Shown here: piece after piece, positions 1 through 6,723 of the stretch
How positions within the stretch are numbered: position 1 is the first letter of the stretch
Layout: each line of letters begins with the position of its first letter
Assembly (NCBI GenBank): GCA_041595355.1
Contig: JBFHKO010000047.1
Coordinates: 1-13,707 of the forward strand
Direction: 5' to 3'
Source of the DNA: JBFHKO01 sp041595355
Lineage (GTDB): Bacteria > Pseudomonadota > Gammaproteobacteria > Enterobacterales > Aeromonadaceae
Length of the DNA stretch: 13,707 bases
The notes under the pieces: generated by a model
What the model saw: only the letters and a program-made list of their open reading frames with translations
What the model was told of the DNA's origin: nothing
Databases searched by the model: none
Made by a program: the position numbers and the translations under genes

Positions 1-550
1 GGCGACCGACGACGCCAATACGGATGCCGGGGTATTTGTCGGCACGGTCCTCTTCCTCCTCGGGAAGTTCGCCGAGCAGGTGCTCCAGCATGGAGCGAAT
101 ACCCCGGTTATGGGCCGCGGCAATCTGGTAGACATCGCCCAGCGCCAGGCTGTAGAACTCGCCCACATGGGCATCGCCGTCGATGCCGTCGGTCTTGTTG
201 GCCACCAGGAAGACCTTCTTCTTCTGGCGGCGCAGGTGATGGGCAATGCCGATATCGGAGCTGGTCAGTCCGGCGCGGGCATCCACCATGAACAGCACCA
301 CATCCGCCTCCTCGATGGCCTGCAGGGACTGCTCGGCCATCTTGAGCTCGATGCCCTCTTCGGAACCATCGATACCGCCGGTGTCGACGACGATGAACTC
401 CAGATCGCCCACCTTGGCCTGACCGTACTTGCGATCACGGGTCAGTCCCGGAAAATCGGCGACCAGGGCATCCCGCGTGCGAGTCAAACGGTTGAACAGG
501 GTGGACTTGCCCACATTGGGACGTCCCACCAGGGCTACAACAGGTGTCAT
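1..550 (-). CDS. der: Ribosome-assembly GTPase Der (EngA), N-terminal part; 3' end cut by window edge
   Basis: Der is a tandem-domain GTPase that binds the 50S subunit and is needed for its late assembly. The visible 183 residues start MTPVVALVGRPNVGKS and hold the whole first G domain: P-loop GRPNVGKS (residues 9-16), a DTGG switch II motif near residue 56 and NKTD for guanine specificity near residue 118. A very acidic linker (EEEEDRADK) follows, and the last residues, IGVVGR, begin the P-loop of the second G domain. The family is usually about 490 residues, so roughly 60 percent lies beyond the left edge. The ATG is preceded by GAGG six bases upstream, and the next possible starts would remove the P-loop. 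It follows bamB, as in E. coli, but a perfect palindrome lies between the two. Family assignment is certain from the paired P-loops. Confidence 0.97.
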   Translation of the reverse strand, partial: MTPVVALVGRPNVGKSTLFNRLTRTRDALVADFPGLTRDRKYGQAKVGDLEFIVVDTGGIDGSEEGIELKMAEQSLQAIEEADVVLFMVDARAGLTSSDIGIAHHLRRQKKKVFLVANKTDGIDGDAHVGEFYSLALGDVYQIAAAHNRGIRSMLEHLLGELPEEEEDRADKYPGIRIGVVGR

Positions 551-577
551 AAAAGACCTCTAGATAACAATGACAAA

Positions 578-603
578 GGCTCCTGATCCCGGGATCAGGA
601 GCC
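578..603 (-). terminator. Perfect 26-base palindrome between bamB and der; possible weak terminator or attenuator
   Basis: Positions 578-603 form an uninterrupted inverted repeat with half-site GGCTCCTGATCCC, lying 20 bases after the bamB stop and 27 bases before the der start. As RNA it would fold into a stem of about 11 bp with a tight loop. On the minus strand it is followed by TTTGTCATTGTTAT, which is U-rich but interrupted. It could therefore be a weak intrinsic terminator that lowers der expression relative to bamB, an RNA processing or stability element, or a DNA-binding site. The symmetry is seen directly; the function is inferred. Confidence 0.55.
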
Positions 604-623
604 GCAATTCGGGTTGGCGGATC

Positions 624-1802
624 TCAGGGACGCTTGAGGGCGACCAGATCACCGCCGCGAGTCTGCACATACAGCATATCGCCATCCACCAGGGGCGCGA
701 CATAGAGCCCGTCGCTGTCCAGCCGCTGCATGGAGACGATGCGCCCATCGGCCTGATCCAGCCAGTAGAGATAGCCTTCGCTGTCGCCCACCACCACCAG
801 CTCGCCCAGTGCCAGCGGCGCCGTCAGGTTGCGGTAGGCCAGCTGGGTATTGGACCACTTCTCGCGGCCGTTGCTGCGATCCACCGCATACAGGTAACTG
901 CGTTCATCGGTGAGCACCAGATCCTGGCCACCGATGCTGATATCCTGGTAGGAGGAGTATTTGCGCTTCCACAGCTCCTCGCCGCTGATGAGCTTGCGGG
1001 CCACCAGCTGACCATTGTAGGCGATCATGTACAGCTCATCGCCCTGTACCACCGGCATGGCATCCACATCCACCATCCGCTCCAGCTCGGTCAGCCCGCG
1101 GGGCGAGGAGACCTTGGCGACATTCACCAGCTGGCCATTTTCCAGCAGCACGATCGCCAGCTTGCCATCCGCCAGCCCGTAAAGCACGCCACCGGAGACG
1201 ATCACCGGTTGCGACATGCCGCGCAGGGTCAGGTTTGGCTGCTCGTCGGAGGCGCCCCACAGGAACTCGCCCGTGTCGGCATCCAGCGCCACCAGGCGCC
1301 CGGCGGTGGTCAGCACCACCAGCTTGCCGGCCTCGACGGCGGGCGCCGCCACCACCTCGCCCGGTACATCCGCCTGCCACACCAGGTCGCCATTTTCCTG
1401 GCTGAGAGCGTAGACATGGCCGTTTTCCGAGCCGACATAGAGGTTGCCGTAGGCGGCGCTCAGGCTGGCGAGCCGGGGACTGCGACGCACCTCGTTGACC
1501 GGCAGATCCGACAGATCCCGGCTCCACAGCCGCTCACCGCTTTGCTTGTTGAAGGCCTGGACCTTGCCATCGCGGGCCGCTGCGAAAATGTGCTCGCCGT
1601 CGATGACCGGGCTCATGCGCGAGAAGAACTTGCCCACGCCGCCCCCCACCGAGCGGCTCCACAGGGTCTCGGCCTGGAAACGGGACTCGACCTTGGGCAG
1701 GGGCGCCATCTTGACCACATCCTCCTCGCCGCTGAACAGCGAGCACCCCGGCAGCGCCAGGGTGGCCAGCAACAGGCCGGCTACGCGTTTCCAGTTACGC
1801 AT
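624..1802 (-). CDS. bamB: Outer membrane assembly lipoprotein BamB, beta-propeller subunit of the BAM complex
   Basis: BamB is an outer-membrane lipoprotein that binds BamA through an eight-bladed propeller and helps fold beta-barrel proteins. The product is 392 residues, the same as E. coli BamB. It begins with a charged n-region (MRNWKR), a hydrophobic stretch and a lipobox LPGC with the lipidated cysteine at residue 20; serine at +2 fits outer-membrane sorting. Repeated PQQ-like blade motifs run through the protein, for example YVGSENGHVYAL, TTAGRLVALDADTGEFLW, AYNGQLVARKLISGEELW and YAVDRSNGREKW, ending with TRGGDLVALKRP. An in-frame start 45 bases upstream would put a hydrophilic tail before the signal peptide, so I reject it. 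The chosen ATG overlaps the end of yfgM by eight bases, implying translational coupling. BamB and YfgM both act in envelope protein transport or folding. Confidence 0.97.
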   Translation of the reverse strand: MRNWKRVAGLLLATLALPGCSLFSGEEDVVKMAPLPKVESRFQAETLWSRSVGGGVGKFFSRMSPVIDGEHIFAAARDGKVQAFNKQSGERLWSRDLSDLPVNEVRRSPRLASLSAAYGNLYVGSENGHVYALSQENGDLVWQADVPGEVVAAPAVEAGKLVVLTTAGRLVALDADTGEFLWGASDEQPNLTLRGMSQPVIVSGGVLYGLADGKLAIVLLENGQLVNVAKVSSPRGLTELERMVDVDAMPVVQGDELYMIAYNGQLVARKLISGEELWKRKYSSYQDISIGGQDLVLTDERSYLYAVDRSNGREKWSNTQLAYRNLTAPLALGELVVVGDSEGYLYWLDQADGRIVSMQRLDSDGLYVAPLVDGDMLYVQTRGGDLVALKRP

Positions 1803-2448
1803 GGGGTTTCTCTTCCAGGTCAGTGGCCGGCATGGCCAGATCATCAAGCTTCAGCGTCAGTTCGGGCGTGACTGCCTGACCGGCAGCCGCCACGGCCTGC
1901 TGATAGGCGGCGCGCGCCAGCTCCGGCTTGCCCTGTTGCAGGTAGAGATCGCCACGCACCTCGGCCACCTGGGCCTGGTACGCCACGGCCTGCACGCCCG
2001 CCAACCACGTCAGGGCCGCGTCAAACTGCCCCTGGGCTGTCAGCACCCGCGCCAAGCGCAGGCTGGCGATGGCGCGCGCCTCCTCGAGCTCGCCTCGCTC
2101 GGCGACCCGTTGCAGCTGGGCCTGCGCCAGCGCCAGCTTGTCCGCCTCGACGGCGGCGGCGGCCAGTTGCAACGCGGCCAGGTCGCCATAGGCACTGCCC
2201 TCATGCTCGGCGGCGAAGGCGGCCACCGCCTCGAGGGCCGCTTCCGGCTCAGTAGCCAGCTGGGTCATCAGGCGGCCGTAGTCGGCATTCGCCTGCTCAC
2301 GGGCCGTCTGCTGGTAGTCGTTGTAGTAACGCCAGCCGAACAGCAGGGCCAGCCCCAGCAGGGTACCGGCGATCAGGGACCGGCCATTTTCCTGCCACCA
2401 ACCCTTGATGGCCTCGACCTGTTGTTCCTCGGTGGTATAGATTTCCAT
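1795..2448 (-). CDS. yfgM: YfgM family membrane-anchored protein (ancillary SecYEG translocon / PpiD partner)
   Basis: The 217-residue product starts MEIYTTEEQQVEAIKGWWQENG, closely matching the E. coli YfgM start, followed by one transmembrane segment at about residues 24-39 (SLIAGTLLGLALLFGW) and a long alanine-rich helical TPR-like periplasmic domain. E. coli YfgM is 206 residues, anchored in the inner membrane, binds the SecYEG translocon with the chaperone PpiD, and has been linked to the Rcs response. A GTG six bases upstream overlaps the hisS stop, but the AAGGAG ribosome site lies seven bases before the ATG and only one base before that GTG, so the ATG at 2448 is the better start. It sits two bases after hisS and overlaps bamB by eight, so the three are very likely one operon. 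Weak sequence conservation of the periplasmic part is normal for the family. Confidence 0.93.
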   Translation of the reverse strand: MEIYTTEEQQVEAIKGWWQENGRSLIAGTLLGLALLFGWRYYNDYQQTAREQANADYGRLMTQLATEPEAALEAVAAFAAEHEGSAYGDLAALQLAAAAVEADKLALAQAQLQRVAERGELEEARAIASLRLARVLTAQGQFDAALTWLAGVQAVAYQAQVAEVRGDLYLQQGKPELARAAYQQAVAAAGQAVTPELTLKLDDLAMPATDLEEKPHA

Positions 2449-2450
2449 GC

Positions 2451-3728
2451 TCACTCTCCTTTGCCGGCCAGCAAGCGGATCAGCGCTTCCAGGGGCAGGC
2501 TCTGCTGTTCGGTTTGCTCGCGCAGGTACTTGATGCCGATCTCGCCACTGGCCATTTCGCTTTCACCCAGGATGAGCGCCAGCTCGGCCCCCACCTTGTC
2601 GGCCCGCTTCAATTGCTTCTTGAAGTTACCGCCGCCGCAGTGGCACATCAAGCGCAGGTTCGGCAGCGCATCACGCAGCTGCTCGGCCAGCCGCAGGCCC
2701 GCCACCTGGCTGCCTTCACCGGCCAGGCAAAGGTAAACATCCACCGGCCGGCGGGCACGTTCGGTCTGCTGCAGGGTCTCCAGCAGCAACACCAGTCGCT
2801 CCATGCCGAGCGCAAAGCCCACCGCCGGCGTGGACTGGCCGCCCAGCTGCTCCACCAGGCCATCGTAACGGCCACCGCCACAGACGGTCCCCTGTGAGCC
2901 CAGGCTGCTGGTCACCCACTCGAACACCGTGTAGTTGTAGTAGTCGAGCCCCCGCACCAGCCGCTCGTTGACCTCGAAATCGATACCGGCGCTGTCCAGC
3001 TGCGCCTTGAGCCCCTCGAAATGGGCCCGGGTCTGCTCGCCGAAATAGTCCGACAACTTGGGCGCCTGAGTCAGCAGATCCTGCATGGCCTCGTCCTTGG
3101 TGTCCAGCACCCGCAGCGGGTTGCTGTACATGCGCCGCTGGCCGTCGGCATCCAGGCGATCCTTGTGCCGCTCGAGGAAGGCCACCAGCGCATCGCGATA
3201 GTGCAGCCGCTCCTCGGCCGAGCCCAGGGTGTTGAGCTGCAGGCGCACATGCTCGCCGATACCGAAGGCACGCCACAGGCGGGCGGTCATCAGGATCAGC
3301 TCGGCATCGATGTCCGGACCGGTCAGGCCGAATACCTCGACCCCGAACTGGTGGAACTGCCGATAGCGCCCCTTCTGGGGCCGCTCGTGACGGAACATGG
3401 GTCCGATGTACCACAGGCGGCGTTCCTGGTTATACAGCAGCCCATGCTCGATGCCGGCACGCACGCAACCCGCCGTCCCTTCCGGGCGCAGGGTCAGGCT
3501 GTCGCCGTTGCGATCCTCGAAGGTGTACATCTCCTTCTCGACCACGTCGGTGACCTCGCCGATGGCGCGCTGGAACAGGTGGGTCATCTCGACGATGGGC
3601 ATGCGCACCTCGGCATAGCCGTAGGCCGCTGCCACCTGGCGCAGGGTCGATTCCACCAGTTGCCATACCGGTGTCTGCTCCGGCAGGCAGTCGTTCATGC
3701 CGCGAATTGCTTGGATCTGTTTAGCCAC
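2451..3728 (-). CDS. hisS: Histidyl-tRNA synthetase (GTG start)
   Basis: HisS charges tRNA-His in the cytoplasm. The 425-residue product (E. coli 424) reads VAKQIQAIRGMNDCLP from a GTG start and has all class II synthetase features: motif 2 at about residues 112-131 (FRHERPQKGRYRQFHQ), the histidine-specific LVRGLDYYN at 257-265, GGGRYDGLVEQLGG at 284-297, motif 3 around 304-314 (GFALGMERLVL) and a C-terminal anticodon-binding domain with the HGGGNFKKQ-like segment CGGGNFKKQ. An upstream in-frame ATG at 3815 would add 29 residues with no counterpart in the family, and it lies upstream of the likely promoter -10 box, so it cannot be used from that promoter. The GTG has only a weak GAGA ribosome site six bases away. 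hisS heads a hisS-yfgM-bamB transcription unit. Confidence 0.97.
   Translation of the reverse strand: MAKQIQAIRGMNDCLPEQTPVWQLVESTLRQVAAAYGYAEVRMPIVEMTHLFQRAIGEVTDVVEKEMYTFEDRNGDSLTLRPEGTAGCVRAGIEHGLLYNQERRLWYIGPMFRHERPQKGRYRQFHQFGVEVFGLTGPDIDAELILMTARLWRAFGIGEHVRLQLNTLGSAEERLHYRDALVAFLERHKDRLDADGQRRMYSNPLRVLDTKDEAMQDLLTQAPKLSDYFGEQTRAHFEGLKAQLDSAGIDFEVNERLVRGLDYYNYTVFEWVTSSLGSQGTVCGGGRYDGLVEQLGGQSTPAVGFALGMERLVLLLETLQQTERARRPVDVYLCLAGEGSQVAGLRLAEQLRDALPNLRLMCHCGGGNFKKQLKRADKVGAELALILGESEMASGEIGIKYLREQTEQQSLPLEALIRLLAGKGE
2456..2461 (-). promoter_or_regulatory. Ribosome-binding site deciding the yfgM start
   Basis: AAGGAG on the minus strand lies inside the last codons of hisS. Its spacing is seven bases to the ATG at 2448 but only one base to the competing GTG at 2454, so it selects the ATG. 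Its location within hisS implies that yfgM translation follows hisS translation. Confidence 0.75.
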
Positions 3729-3773
3729 GTTGAATCTCGAATGCGTAGGAATACAAGGGGAAAAATTGTCCGC

Positions 3774-3802
3774 ATTATAGGGACTTTCGCCGGCCAGGTA
3801 AA
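3774..3802 (-). promoter_or_regulatory. Sigma70-type promoter for hisS
   Basis: On the minus strand a -35 box TTTACC (3802-3797, four of six consensus matches) is separated by 17 bases from a perfect -10 box TATAAT (3779-3774). Transcription would start near 3767, leaving a leader of about 39 bases before the hisS GTG at 3728. The -35 box overlaps the U-rich tail of the hairpin that ends the ispG unit. The match is seen in sequence; activity is inferred. Confidence 0.75.
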
Positions 3803-3824
3803 ACAAGGGCCGCAAGGCGGCCCT
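3799..3824 (-). terminator. Terminator-like hairpin after ispG
   Basis: Between the ispG stop (3846) and hisS, positions 3806-3824 form a perfect 8-bp GC-rich stem (AGGGCCGC / GCGGCCCT) with a three-base loop CTT. On the minus strand it is followed by TGTTTTACC, a short U run. This fits a moderate intrinsic terminator closing the rlmN-pilF-rodZ-ispG unit, with probable readthrough because the U tract is short. Confidence 0.65.
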
Positions 3825-3845
3825 GTGATCGGTGTGGATGTGGCC

Positions 3846-4961
3846 TCAGCCCTCTTCGACCTCGATGCGGTTGCGCTCGTCCAGGCGGGCCGCACGGGCG
3901 CGGATCCGGGCCTCCAGCGTGTCGATGAGGGTATCGTTGTCCAGCCGGTCCACCCGCTCGCCCTGCTCGTAGAAGGCGCTGCGCTTGTTGGCGCCGGCCA
4001 ACCCGAGGTCGGAGATCAACGCCTCACCGGGGCCATTCACCACACAGCCGATGATGGAGACATCGATGGGGGTGGTGATGTCCTCGAGACGCTGCTCGAG
4101 GGCATTGACGGTGCCGATGACATCGAACTCCTGGCGCGAACAGGAGGGACAGGCAATGAAATTGATGCCGCGGGAGCGGATACGCAGCGACTTGAGGATG
4201 TCGAAGCCCACCTTGACCTCCTCCACCGGATCCGCCGCCAGGGAGACCCGCAGGGTATCCCCTATGCCATCCACCAGCAGCATGCCGAGGCCGATGGCCG
4301 ACTTGACCGCGCCGGCACGAAAACCGCCGGCTTCGGTGATGCCCAGATGCAGCGGCTGCTCGATGCGCGTGGCCAGCTGCCGGTAGGCACCGACCGCCAG
4401 AAAGACATCCGAGGCCTTAACGCTCACCTTGAACTGATCGAAGTTGAGTCGCTCCAGGATATCGACGTGCCGCATGGCCGATTCGACCAGCGCCTCGGCC
4501 GTCGGCTCACCATACTTGTCCATCAGCTCCTTTTCCAGCGAGCCACCATTGACACCGATGCGGATGGGAATGCCCAGATCACGGGCGCAATCCACCACCG
4601 CACGCACCCGATCCTCCTTGCCGATGTTGCCCGGATTGATGCGCAGGCAATCGGCACCGTATTCGGCCACCTTGAGGGCGATGCGGTAATCGAAGTGGAT
4701 ATCCGCCACCACCGGGATGCGGCTCTGCTGCTTGATGAGCCGAAACGCTTCGGCGGCCTCCATGGTCGGCACCGAGACCCGCACTATGTCGGCACCGGCC
4801 CGCTCGATGGCCCGGATCTGGGCCACGGTGGCCGCCACATCGGTGGTGCGGGTATTGGTCATGGTCTGCACCGAGATGGGGGCATCGCCCCCGACCGGTA
4901 CCTGACCGACCATGATCTGCTTGGAAACGCGACGCTTGATGGGTGAGGCTGGCTGGGTCAT
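3846..4961 (-). CDS. ispG: 4-hydroxy-3-methylbut-2-en-1-yl diphosphate synthase IspG (GcpE)
   Basis: IspG carries out the next-to-last step of the MEP isoprenoid pathway, reducing MEcPP to HMBPP with a [4Fe-4S] cluster. The product is 371 residues (E. coli 372). It has an N-terminal TIM barrel with conserved stretches such as VPTMEAAEAF, ADIHFDYRIAL and LRINPGNIG, and a C-terminal cluster domain with ligands C271 and C274 (CPSCSRQEFD), C306 (GCVVNGPGEA) and E313, one residue offset from E. coli C270, C273, C305 and E312. The ATG is four bases after the rodZ stop, with no clear ribosome site of its own, suggesting coupling to rodZ. IspG depends on the Isc system encoded further right in this window. 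The assignment is certain. Confidence 0.98.
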   Translation of the reverse strand: MTQPASPIKRRVSKQIMVGQVPVGGDAPISVQTMTNTRTTDVAATVAQIRAIERAGADIVRVSVPTMEAAEAFRLIKQQSRIPVVADIHFDYRIALKVAEYGADCLRINPGNIGKEDRVRAVVDCARDLGIPIRIGVNGGSLEKELMDKYGEPTAEALVESAMRHVDILERLNFDQFKVSVKASDVFLAVGAYRQLATRIEQPLHLGITEAGGFRAGAVKSAIGLGMLLVDGIGDTLRVSLAADPVEEVKVGFDILKSLRIRSRGINFIACPSCSRQEFDVIGTVNALEQRLEDITTPIDVSIIGCVVNGPGEALISDLGLAGANKRSAFYEQGERVDRLDNDTLIDTLEARIRARAARLDERNRIEVEEG

Positions 4962-4965
4962 ACAA

Positions 4966-5931
4966 TCAACTCTGCAACGGCAATACGAAACGGGCGATCT
5001 GACCGCGCTTGAAACGCGTCATGTCGATGGGCTGCTCCTGGAACTCGATGCTCACCGCATGGGGCGCGCCCAGCACCAGCTTGAACGGCGCCTTGCCGCT
5101 CACCGACTGGACAGTCCCCGCCCGCTTGGTGCCCTCGAGCACCACCTTGCCATCGGCATCGGTGATCTTGAGCCAGCAGTCCCCGCTGAAGCGCAGGGTC
5201 AGCAGCCCCTCGCCGGCCGCAGCGGCGGGGCTCTGGGGGCTGACCGCTGTCCCGGTCACGGCCGGGGTGCTCTGGGGGCTGACTGCCGCCGCCGGTTCGG
5301 TCTCCTGAGCCGGTGCCTGATTGCCCGGCGCCAGCGGCACGGTCACGGCCGGCGCCTCACCGGCGGCGGCATCCGCCTCGGGCAGCAGCGGCGACAGCTC
5401 GGAATCCCCCAGCTCCGGCGGCGCCGGCTCGGGGCTCAGATCCTCGTCCGGCATGGGCACCAGGTGCTCCTCCAGGCTGCTGTCATCAACGCTGAGGACC
5501 TCGGGCGCCTCGGCGGGCTGCTGCCACCACCAGACGAACAACAGCACCGCCAAGCCGACAAACAGCAACCAGGAAACCAGGCGCAGACGATTCTCGTTGG
5601 CCTCGCGGCGGGTGCGACCGGAAAAGCTCTGCATCTCGGTCTGCTTGGCCGCTCCCAGCCCCAGGCCGTCATAGGCGGCCAGCACCGCCGCCTCGTCGGC
5701 ACCGACCAGCTTGGCAAAGGTGCGCAGGTAACCGCGGGTAAAGGTGCTGGCGGTACGCGGGTCGAAGCGATCCTGTTCAAAATCCTTCACCAGCGTCAGG
5801 CGCAGATTGAGCCGTTCGGCCACGGCTTGCTGACTGAGACCACGCGCCTCGCGCGCTGCCTGCAACAGGGCGCCCGGACCGATACCGGCCGCCTGAGCCT
5901 GAGGGGTGGAGTCTTGTTCTTCAGTAGTCAT
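4966..5931 (-). CDS. rodZ: Cytoskeletal cell-shape protein RodZ
   Basis: RodZ is a bitopic inner-membrane protein that links MreB filaments to the elongation machinery and keeps rod shape. The 321-residue product (E. coli 337) has a cytoplasmic helix-turn-helix (Cro/HTH_25-like) domain at about residues 20-85 (LLQAAREARGLSQQAVAERL), a basic stretch RTRREANENRLR, one transmembrane helix at about 119-136 (VSWLLFVGLAVLLFVWWW), a long Pro/Ala/Glu-rich periplasmic linker with two copies of AVSPQS, and a C-terminal DUF4115 beta domain (about 245-321, LRFSGDCWLKITDADGKVV). The ATG at 5931 starts inside the end of pilF with an 11-base overlap; upstream in-frame codons would add 43 residues antisense in character to the family. 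Ribosome site is weak (AAAGA-like). Gene order rodZ-ispG-hisS is the classic gammaproteobacterial one. Confidence 0.95.
   Translation of the reverse strand: MTTEEQDSTPQAQAAGIGPGALLQAAREARGLSQQAVAERLNLRLTLVKDFEQDRFDPRTASTFTRGYLRTFAKLVGADEAAVLAAYDGLGLGAAKQTEMQSFSGRTRREANENRLRLVSWLLFVGLAVLLFVWWWQQPAEAPEVLSVDDSSLEEHLVPMPDEDLSPEPAPPELGDSELSPLLPEADAAAGEAPAVTVPLAPGNQAPAQETEPAAAVSPQSTPAVTGTAVSPQSPAAAAGEGLLTLRFSGDCWLKITDADGKVVLEGTKRAGTVQSVSGKAPFKLVLGAPHAVSIEFQEQPIDMTRFKRGQIARFVLPLQS
5231..5283 (-). repeat. Short direct repeat in the rodZ linker coding sequence
   Basis: A 14-base word, CTCTGGGGGCTGAC on the plus strand, occurs at 5231-5244 and again at 5270-5283, a period of 39 bases or 13 codons. In the protein this gives two AVSPQS segments 13 residues apart in the low-complexity periplasmic linker. 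It looks like a small in-frame duplication that has partly diverged. Confidence 0.6.
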
Positions 5932-6697
5932 TGGCAAGATATCTTTTCGCTTTATCGGAGTTAGGGAATTGTCGGACCAGTTTGCCGCCATACAGATGCA
6001 CCTGAGCCAGCTCGCCTTGCTGCTGGGCCAGACGCAGTTGCAACCAGAGGCTGTCGGCATTGTCGCCGGCCAGCGTCCGGTATTGACTCAGCACCCGGCG
6101 GGCTTCGGCCGGCTTGGCGTCATCGAGGGCCAGCGCCGCCAGCGCCAGCAGCGCCTTGGGTTTTCGGGGATTATAACCGATCGCCAACTCGTAGTATCGC
6201 TTCGCCTTGGCCTTGTCACCGGCCAGCCCGGCACAATAGGCGGCATTTTCATAGGTATCGTCCAGGCGGACATAGGCCGGCTGAGCCAGGGCCTTGAGGA
6301 AAGCCTGCTCCGCCTCGGCATAACGCCGCTGACCGCAGAGGAAGACACCGTAGTTGTTATGGGCATCGGCGTTGCTGCTGTCCAGTTCCAGCAGCCGCCG
6401 GTAGCTCTGCTCGGCCGACTTGAGATCGCCCACCTGCTGGAAATAGTAGGCCTGTGCCAGGTAGGCTTGGGGATTGCGCGGATCGAATTGCAGAGCCTTG
6501 TCGAAGTTGTACTTGGCCTGCACCGGGTCACCCTTGCGCAGGTAGCCCAACCCCAGGTCTACCCGGGTCCGGGAGGCGGCCGCCCGATCGACGGCCTGCT
6601 CGGTACGCTCGGAATTCTTGCCGATGTAGGTGGTTTCGGTCACGCAGCCGGAGAGCAAGGCCACCAGTGCCCAGGCGATAAAAAACTTATTTTTCAT
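5921..6697 (-). CDS. pilF: Type IV pilus biogenesis lipoprotein PilF (PilW/PilF pilotin, TPR protein)
   Basis: The 258-residue product is a TPR lipoprotein. It starts MKNKFF, then a hydrophobic stretch and a lipobox LSGC with the lipidated cysteine at residue 18 and valine at +2, consistent with the outer membrane. At least four TPR-like units follow (for example YLRKGDPVQAKYNFDKAL, AYYFQQVGDLKSAEQSYRRL and GVFLCGQRRYAEAEQAFLKA). In Pseudomonas and relatives this lipoprotein, encoded between rlmN and ispG-type genes, guides the PilQ secretin to the outer membrane and allows it to multimerise. E. coli K-12 has no comparable gene at this place. The ATG is 26 bases after rlmN with no clear Shine-Dalgarno site, and the gene end overlaps rodZ by 11 bases. 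An upstream ATG at 6817 would precede the signal peptide and is rejected. The specific pilotin role is inferred from family and neighbourhood. Confidence 0.88.
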   Translation of the reverse strand: MKNKFFIAWALVALLSGCVTETTYIGKNSERTEQAVDRAAASRTRVDLGLGYLRKGDPVQAKYNFDKALQFDPRNPQAYLAQAYYFQQVGDLKSAEQSYRRLLELDSSNADAHNNYGVFLCGQRRYAEAEQAFLKALAQPAYVRLDDTYENAAYCAGLAGDKAKAKRYYELAIGYNPRKPKALLALAALALDDAKPAEARRVLSQYRTLAGDNADSLWLQLRLAQQQGELAQVHLYGGKLVRQFPNSDKAKRYLANDY

Positions 6698-6723
6698 TCG
6701 ATTGAGCAATAACTGACTGGATT

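Noticed and set aside
570..1871. Open frames on the plus strand opposite bamB and yfgM
   Set aside because: Antisense shadows of clear genes, rich in His/Gln/Gly with no motifs.
3021..4946. Long open frame (641 residues) on the plus strand opposite ispG and hisS
   Set aside because: It spans two certain minus-strand genes and the gap between them; codon-bias shadow with no family resemblance.
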